Assembly: GCF_965230735.1 (NCBI RefSeq)
Contig: NZ_OZ246016.1
Span: forward strand, 3,720,001 to 3,784,000
Direction: 5' to 3'
DNA length: 64,000 nucleotides
From: Motiliproteus sp965230735
GTDB lineage: Bacteria > Pseudomonadota > Gammaproteobacteria > Pseudomonadales > Balneatricaceae
Part shown: positions 59,701 through 64,000 of the stretch, piece after piece
Layout of the letters: the number at the start of each line of letters is the position of its first letter
How positions within the stretch are numbered: the first letter of the stretch is position 1
Translations under genes and position numbers: made by a program
Notes under the pieces: generated by a model
What the model saw: the letters and a program-made list of their open reading frames with translations, nothing else
Databases searched by the model: none
Told to the model about the DNA's origin: nothing

Positions 59701-61872
59701 GACGACCCCGCGCTGGGCTATCAATACTCCAGCGTTGGTCTAGCCATCAGCGAACACCACGATGACCTCACCCTGCGAGCCCGGATGATCTATGTCCACG
59801 CCATGTTTGTGCACCATTGGAGCAATCACTGGTCGAGCCTGACGAGCTGGTTCCGCAAAGGTATCGAAGCGGGCTACCAGTCGGGCGACCTGCTCTACCT
59901 GGCCTACAGTGCCCAGGATTGTGTGATCTGGGACCCGACGATGGATCTGGAAACGGCCCACCGATTGCACGCCGAGAATCTGGAGATTGTGCGTGAGTGT
60001 GCCTATCAGGACTCACTCGATTCCGGCATGCTGTTTTATCAGTTACAGCGCAACCTGCTTGGCTTAACCCACTCCCCGTTCAGCCTCAGCGACGATGATT
60101 TCGACGAAGCCCAGTGCCTGGAGGGGATGCGTCAGCGCCAGTTCATGACCGGCATCGCCAACTACCATATTTACAGCGCTGAAATCTGTCTGCTCTACGG
60201 CGATTACGACCGCGCCCTCGAGCATGTACGGGTTCAGGATGGCTTGATGAAGTCCGCCATGTCACTGCCGCAACTGGTGCGTTTTTATATCGTCGCGTTC
60301 CTGACACTGGTGACCCAGTATCCGAACATGGCTGCGGAAGAGCAGGCCCGCACCCGCAAGCGCCTCGAGCGTGATCTTGACCGCATGCGGCGCTGGGCCA
60401 ACAACTGTGAAGCGAACTTCCGTCACCTGCAGCTATTGATGGAGGCGGAGTTACAGCGCCTCGATGGCGACCACGCGACGGCCATGGAAACCTATGATTC
60501 CGCCATCGATGCGGCCCAGCAGAGCGGCTTTCTGCGCGACGAAGCGACCGCCTGCGAACGAGCGGCGCGGCACCTGTTGTCCCGCGGTCGAAACCGCTCC
60601 GCTGAAGGCTACCTGCGAGGTGCCCATCGACTCTATGACCGCTGGGGTGCCCACCGCAAGGTCGACCTGCTGCAACAGGAATTCCCGGTACTACGAGAAC
60701 TGGTGGTGGGAACCCACAGTGCCGACAACCTCGGACAAGCCCGGGATATCGACCTGTCCTCCGTGATGAAGGCGTCCCGGGAAATCTCCGGTGAGATGGT
60801 GCTGGAACGGCTGCTCAAAACCACCATGGGTATCCTGCTTGAAAACGCCGGTGGGCAGTGGGGCTGCCTGGTGGTTCGCGATGCCGGACAACTGATGGTG
60901 GAAGCCGCCAAACTTCCGGAGGCGGGGCGACCTGAACTCGCGGTTCCCGCCTATTCGCTGGTCAACCATGTCGATGGCGGCAAAATTCCGCTGCCGATGA
61001 CCCTGATCAGTCGGGTTCTGCACAGTGATGAGGCGATCGTGCTCCATGACGCCGGCACCGAGGGCGACTTCATTCAGGATCCCTATGTAAGCCTGTTCAA
61101 GCCGGTCTCCGTGCTCTGCGTGCCCATTCGTCGAGAGCGCTTCGAGGGCGCCCTGTATATGGAGAACAACCTGGCCAGCCGGGTCTTCACCGAAGACCGG
61201 GTAGAGGTCATTCGCCTGCTGGCGGCCCAGGCATCGGTCGCGATCGAAAATTCACGCCTTTATGAACAGGTCCAGGACTACTCCCGAACGCTGGAGCAGA
61301 AGGTGGTTGAGAGAACCGCCCGACTGGAGCAGCTCAATGAAGAGCTTCAGGGGCTTGCCGATCGTGACGGCTTGACCGGTGTCGCCAACCGACGCCGCGG
61401 CGACATCTACCTGGCCGACGTGTGGACGCGGCTAAGGCGTGAAAAGCAGCCGCTGTCGGTGATCATGCTGGATGTGGATCACTTCAAAGCCTACAACGAC
61501 AACTACGGTCACCAGGCGGGAGACGACAGCCTGGTCGCGGTAGCTCAACTCATCAACGCTCAGCTGCTGCGACCCGCCGATATGGTCGCGCGCTACGGCG
61601 GTGAGGAGTTCATGCTGATTCTGCCCAATACCGACCTCGACGGCGTGATCCAGGTGGCGGAAAAGATTCGTCGTGAGGTCGAGGAGATGGCGATCGAACA
61701 TGCCCACTCCAGCGTTGGCGACGTCGTTACCGTGAGTGCCGGGGCCGCGACCCTGATTCCGACGGCGAGCGCCTGTGTCGAGCACTTGCTCAGAGAAGCG
61801 GATATCGCCCTTTATCAGGCTAAGAAGATGGGACGCAACCAGGTGCAGTTGGCATCGGGCGTCCCCATTTGA
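56791..61872 (+). CDS. Pseudokinase-ATPase-TPR-GAF-GGDEF multidomain signalling protein
   Basis: A 1693-residue protein. Residues about 10-290 are a Ser/Thr-kinase fold that lacks catalytic residues: the ATP-Lys position reads VTVE, HRD reads HKA (134-136) and DFG reads GFG (155-157). Residues about 305-600 are an AAA/STAND-type ATPase with Walker A GHSGVGKS (336-343) and Walker B VVLFIDDLQWSD. A long helical TPR-like region (about 700-1290) follows. Then come a GAF domain (about 1320-1480), a coiled coil (YSRTLEQKVVERTARLEQLN) and a C-terminal diguanylate cyclase with an intact RYGGEEFMLI site. Proteins of this plan usually end in a histidine kinase; here the output is c-di-GMP synthesis. 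I start at MPYLGPRLPGYK. Confidence 0.9.
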   Translation: MPYLGPRLPGYKLESLLWRADGRVAYRARRRADNRPVTVETLDAEYPDRQQVARIRREGGIAQRLVEIVGVRKVYAVLPHGSGNLALIGEPFEQSLRSRLAGIPSGALPPLECLEVALLIVRALGGIHAHDVVHKALMPEHVLYDPDDSSIALAGFGIASELDQERQAVQMSRRLEGPLPYISPEQTGRMNRDLDYRSDYYSLGILLFELLTGRLPFQADNLLEWVHSHISRLPPAPHQLCPDVPEAVSAIILKLLEKSPEARYQSAEGLIHDLEYCADRLAAGKELEPFPLGQRDVVQKFLVPQGLYGRESELNELHQLFEAVVAGRSEFCLVHGHSGVGKSALVNEMDRPLVHEKGFLVQGKFDQFQQAEAYTPLAKAFRGLVQQVLAEPEESLADWRRRLLEALSPNAALVVDLVPELALIIGDQPTVPELPPAEARNRLHILLIAFLRVFAGEGHPVVLFIDDLQWSDVPTLELLRRLVTSRELSHLLLIGAYRSNEVSVGHPLRLLLDDLQVNSQIRQLPIGVLDRESVAHLVADAVSRDLEEARPLSEMIFDKAQGNPFFTTELLRQLHKEGVISPDLGSGSWSWDLDAVRWSGVSSNVVEFMLGNLRRFEPQTQDVLQLAACIGNTFDLRTLAVIYERSLSDTAAALLPALKQHTVVPLHSDYRLVSESLENEKVESLGFNPSYRFQHDRVQQAAYALIDARQLQQVHLSVGRLMLQHAGDCVPEDRLIDIVGHLNEGRSLIDAATERLRLAEMNLGAGVRAKHSAAYESALNYLKIAAELLPASPWQEAPALMQTLASETQQCAYLTGRTEEAERWTELMLEHADSDQQRSDILATRTRQYATLGRMEDSILSAIQGLALLGVEFSEQPTAEDIARERQLVLENLAGRTISDLVNAAPVEDPDTLSAMRLLMEIFAAAFLSGSGNLFPYLVLKSVNLSLRHGNCPESAFAYASYGMLLCGELDDPALGYQYSSVGLAISEHHDDLTLRARMIYVHAMFVHHWSNHWSSLTSWFRKGIEAGYQSGDLLYLAYSAQDCVIWDPTMDLETAHRLHAENLEIVRECAYQDSLDSGMLFYQLQRNLLGLTHSPFSLSDDDFDEAQCLEGMRQRQFMTGIANYHIYSAEICLLYGDYDRALEHVRVQDGLMKSAMSLPQLVRFYIVAFLTLVTQYPNMAAEEQARTRKRLERDLDRMRRWANNCEANFRHLQLLMEAELQRLDGDHATAMETYDSAIDAAQQSGFLRDEATACERAARHLLSRGRNRSAEGYLRGAHRLYDRWGAHRKVDLLQQEFPVLRELVVGTHSADNLGQARDIDLSSVMKASREISGEMVLERLLKTTMGILLENAGGQWGCLVVRDAGQLMVEAAKLPEAGRPELAVPAYSLVNHVDGGKIPLPMTLISRVLHSDEAIVLHDAGTEGDFIQDPYVSLFKPVSVLCVPIRRERFEGALYMENNLASRVFTEDRVEVIRLLAAQASVAIENSRLYEQVQDYSRTLEQKVVERTARLEQLNEELQGLADRDGLTGVANRRRGDIYLADVWTRLRREKQPLSVIMLDVDHFKAYNDNYGHQAGDDSLVAVAQLINAQLLRPADMVARYGGEEFMLILPNTDLDGVIQVAEKIRREVEEMAIEHAHSSVGDVVTVSAGAATLIPTASACVEHLLREADIALYQAKKMGRNQVQLASGVPI

Positions 61873-61942
61873 CGATTTAATCATGGCGTGGCTAACGCCT
61901 GACAGCCAACCGGCTGCACCTACTTGCCACTCAGGAGCAGAA

Positions 61943-63667
61943 ATGACGAAATCAATATGGAACAGCCAGCCCGCCAGCGGGGAATGGAATCTGTCAGAGA
62001 ACTGGACCCCCTCCAAGGTTCCCCCGGTCAACGCCGAATTTGGCCCATCCAGCCAGACCTCGATCGGCTTTTCCAACACCAGCGACGCGACGGTCGAGAC
62101 CATCGAATTCTCCGAAAACGCTTCCGCCTATACCTTCCTGTTCGGTCCTTCCGACACACCGGCGTTAACAATCTCCGGTCAAGGGGTCAGCAATAGCTCC
62201 TACAACCGCCAAAGTTTCGTGGTTGCCGCCACCAGCCACGGTTTCAGCAACCCACAGCTGAAGTTCACCAACGAAGCGACGGCGGGGAGCGATAACCTGT
62301 TTTATTGCGCCGGCCCGGTAACGGAGCAAGGTTACGGCGGCGGCGTTATCTGCTTCTGTGATCAGGCCAATGCCGGCTCCGCCTCATTCAAGGTCTGGAC
62401 CGGCGCGGCGACCCCGCCCAAGCACAGCACCGTCGGCGGTGAAGTCAGTTTCTGCAACTCATCCTCGGCGGCTAACGCCCGCTTTACCATCTACGGTTCG
62501 CTGGGTTTGGACGGTGACACCTTCGGCAATGTGGTGTTTCACGATACCGCGACGGCCGCCAATGCCAACTTCATCAATGTCGGCGGCACCGTTTCCGGCG
62601 GCGATGGCGGCAATACCCAGTTCTACGGAAATTCCACTGCTGCTTACGGTATCTACAACAACTGGGGCGGCACCCATCCCAAGGCCAACGGCGGCGACGT
62701 CGCCTTTGACGCTACGGCCGATGGCGGCCAGGGCCAGTTCCACAACTACGCGGCGAAGGCGGCCGGCGCCTATGGCGGCGTCACCAGCTTCAATAACAAC
62801 CCCCCACATATGAACACCCAGGGCGCATCGGCAGGCAATGGCGCCTACTACAACTACGGTACCAGGGAGGGAGAGCAAGGCGGCGGCGGCCATGTTGAGT
62901 TCAGTGCCAAATACGGCTCTCCAACCGCGGCCAACGCCCGCATCATCAACTACGGCAGCACGATTAAAAGTAAGTCGACGGCCGGCCATACGATCTTCTC
63001 GATCAACCTGCCGACCGATTATTACCCGACGGCCGGCAATGCCTGCATCTGGAACCACCCCGGGGAGACCCAGCAGGGGGCCGCCGGTTACACCGAGTTT
63101 TCGGTCTACGGCAGTGGTAACGGAGGGGATCAGGTACCCACGGCAGGCAACGCGACCATTTACAATCTGGGAGCCTATCTGCCGCAAGCCGCCGGCGGCT
63201 ATACCCTGTTTTCGGACACGGCAAGCGCCGGCAATGCGACCCTGATCGCCTATGGCGGCAGTCACGGTGGCCATGGCGGTCGGATTGTGTTCTACGGCAG
63301 CGCATCCGGCGACACGGCTAAGGTTCAGCTGTACGACAATGCTGAGCTGGATCTGCGTGACCATGCCACCGGGCTAACCCTCGACAGACTGGATTTGACC
63401 GGCGGAGTCATCGCGATTCGGCTTGGAACTGAAACGGCCGGGCTAACGGTATCCGGCCAACTGAGCTTGCATTCCAAGCCGGTGTATTTCTATTTCAGTC
63501 AGCCCAAGGATGAGGATTTTGCCAACAACAAGGCCTATACGATTCTCTCCAACAGCGGTCTGTCCGGCTTCTCTGCTGAGCAGTTTGCCGGAAGCTCGAT
63601 CGACGGGGTTGAGCCGACCTTCAGCATCGTCGGTAACGACCTGCAGGTGAGTTTCAACAAGCCGTAA
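61943..63667 (+). CDS. Glycine/asparagine-rich repeat protein, autotransporter-passenger-like
   Basis: A 574-residue protein. AGGAG precedes MTKSIWNSQPASGEWNLS. After an N-terminal part with the ENW motif seen in passenger domains (GEWNLSENWTPSKVPPVNAE), about eleven imperfect repeats of 25-35 residues follow. Each has a core like SAGNATLIAYGG or AANANFINVGG, a Gly-rich turn and a strand such as GGxxxFxxxA. This suggests a right-handed beta-helix. A C-terminal strand-rich cap ends it. I see no signal peptide and no beta-barrel or PEP-CTERM sorting end, which is odd for a passenger. It is 70 bases downstream of the diguanylate cyclase gene and may be in the same operon. Confidence 0.75.
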   Translation: MTKSIWNSQPASGEWNLSENWTPSKVPPVNAEFGPSSQTSIGFSNTSDATVETIEFSENASAYTFLFGPSDTPALTISGQGVSNSSYNRQSFVVAATSHGFSNPQLKFTNEATAGSDNLFYCAGPVTEQGYGGGVICFCDQANAGSASFKVWTGAATPPKHSTVGGEVSFCNSSSAANARFTIYGSLGLDGDTFGNVVFHDTATAANANFINVGGTVSGGDGGNTQFYGNSTAAYGIYNNWGGTHPKANGGDVAFDATADGGQGQFHNYAAKAAGAYGGVTSFNNNPPHMNTQGASAGNGAYYNYGTREGEQGGGGHVEFSAKYGSPTAANARIINYGSTIKSKSTAGHTIFSINLPTDYYPTAGNACIWNHPGETQQGAAGYTEFSVYGSGNGGDQVPTAGNATIYNLGAYLPQAAGGYTLFSDTASAGNATLIAYGGSHGGHGGRIVFYGSASGDTAKVQLYDNAELDLRDHATGLTLDRLDLTGGVIAIRLGTETAGLTVSGQLSLHSKPVYFYFSQPKDEDFANNKAYTILSNSGLSGFSAEQFAGSSIDGVEPTFSIVGNDLQVSFNKP

Positions 63668-63727
63668 CTGTCTATGTAGAGATGTATGGATGGCCGCATA
63701 GCCTCAAACCTATGCGGCCACCACCGC

Positions 63728-64000
63728 CTATCGCATCGTCACGATATCGCCCTTGGTACTACCGACGATCGCCAGCAGCTCCTGGGTCTCTTTTTCCGGC
63801 ACTCCGTAACGACTCAGGATCTGCAAAAAGATCTCCACCATACGATCCCACTCCTTCTCGGTGATGGCCAAATGGGCATGGGAAGACTTCATGTCACGCC
63901 CATGGTATTGGCAGGGCCCGCCGGTGACCTGGCAGACCATCGCGGTGACATGGTATTTCAGATACTCCGGCGGTACGGCCATACGGGCCGCATCGATTTT
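63728..64000 (-). CDS. Truncated hemoglobin (group I-like), 5' end cut by window
   Basis: C-terminal part of a truncated globin. The frame runs open to the window edge, so the start lies outside; about 90 residues are visible. The segment YLKYHVTAMVCQVTGGPCQY followed by HGRDMKSSHAHL is the F-helix end of group I truncated hemoglobins; the proximal heme His is in SSHAHLAIT. ELLAIVGSTKGDIV ends the domain. Such proteins bind O2 or NO. It converges on the repeat-protein gene. Confidence 0.82.
   Translation of the reverse strand, partial: KIDAARMAVPPEYLKYHVTAMVCQVTGGPCQYHGRDMKSSHAHLAITEKEWDRMVEIFLQILSRYGVPEKETQELLAIVGSTKGDIVTMR

Overview
The window looks like a chromosomal segment of a marine-type gammaproteobacterium close to the Oceanospirillales/Pseudomonadales. 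Several gene neighbourhoods match Pseudomonas-like order: dnaX-ybaB-recR, rnd-ycgL-ycgN, cobUTCS, algW-nif3 beside hisC-hisD-hisG-murA-ibaG, and rpsP-rimM-trmD-rplS beside ffh-ypjD-corB. It also has a split class II ribonucleotide reductase (nrdJa/nrdJb), as in Pseudomonas. Genus-level placement is inference from gene order and protein content only.

Region 1 (1-28.9 kb) is mostly core genome: a cut LysE-type exporter; RNA and DNA maintenance genes (rnd, recR, ybaB, dnaX with a clear -1 frameshift site for the gamma subunit); lower cobalamin assembly (cobU, cobT, cobC, cobS); zapG; nif3; an AlgW/DegS-type protease; histidine and cell-wall genes; the rpsP-rplS operon; ffh; a CcsA-like membrane protein; a CorB-like protein; a gamma carbonic anhydrase; two Nudix hydrolases; and a globin. 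In the 0.8 kb gap at 7.4-8.2 kb I see two tandem minus-strand units. Each has a Fur-box-like palindrome over a promoter and a rho-independent terminator 100-150 nt downstream. They look like paired iron-regulated small RNAs.

Region 2 (29-35.3 kb) carries a polar amino-acid ABC transporter operon and the B12-dependent ribonucleotide reductase pair, whose cofactor would be finished by the cob genes of region 1. Region 3 (35.3-38.7 kb) is accessory: an AT-rich orphan gene, a cluster of hairpin-rich repeats in two families, a TerB-like gene and a DUF3047 gene.

Region 4 (39-50.6 kb, all minus strand) is a signalling block. In transcription order it encodes a receiver protein, a receiver-EAL protein, a STAS-only RsbR-like protein, RsbS, RsbT, an RsbX-like phosphatase, a soluble hybrid histidine kinase with an HPt domain, and a large membrane hybrid kinase whose first PAS domain keeps the FixL heme-pocket His and Arg. 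I read it as a stressosome wired to phosphorelay and c-di-GMP output, with no sigma-factor gene in view.

Region 5 (50.6-64 kb) is accessory: a small membrane protein, a repeat-bearing phosphoesterase, a DNase II homologue, and a four-gene plus-strand cluster. That cluster encodes a gamma-glutamylcyclotransferase-like/MAPR-like fusion, a metallo-beta-lactamase-like protein lacking its metal ligands, a 1693-residue pseudokinase-ATPase-GAF-GGDEF protein and a glycine-rich repeat protein. The window ends inside a truncated-hemoglobin gene. No rRNA, tRNA, CRISPR array or complete insertion sequence was recognised.
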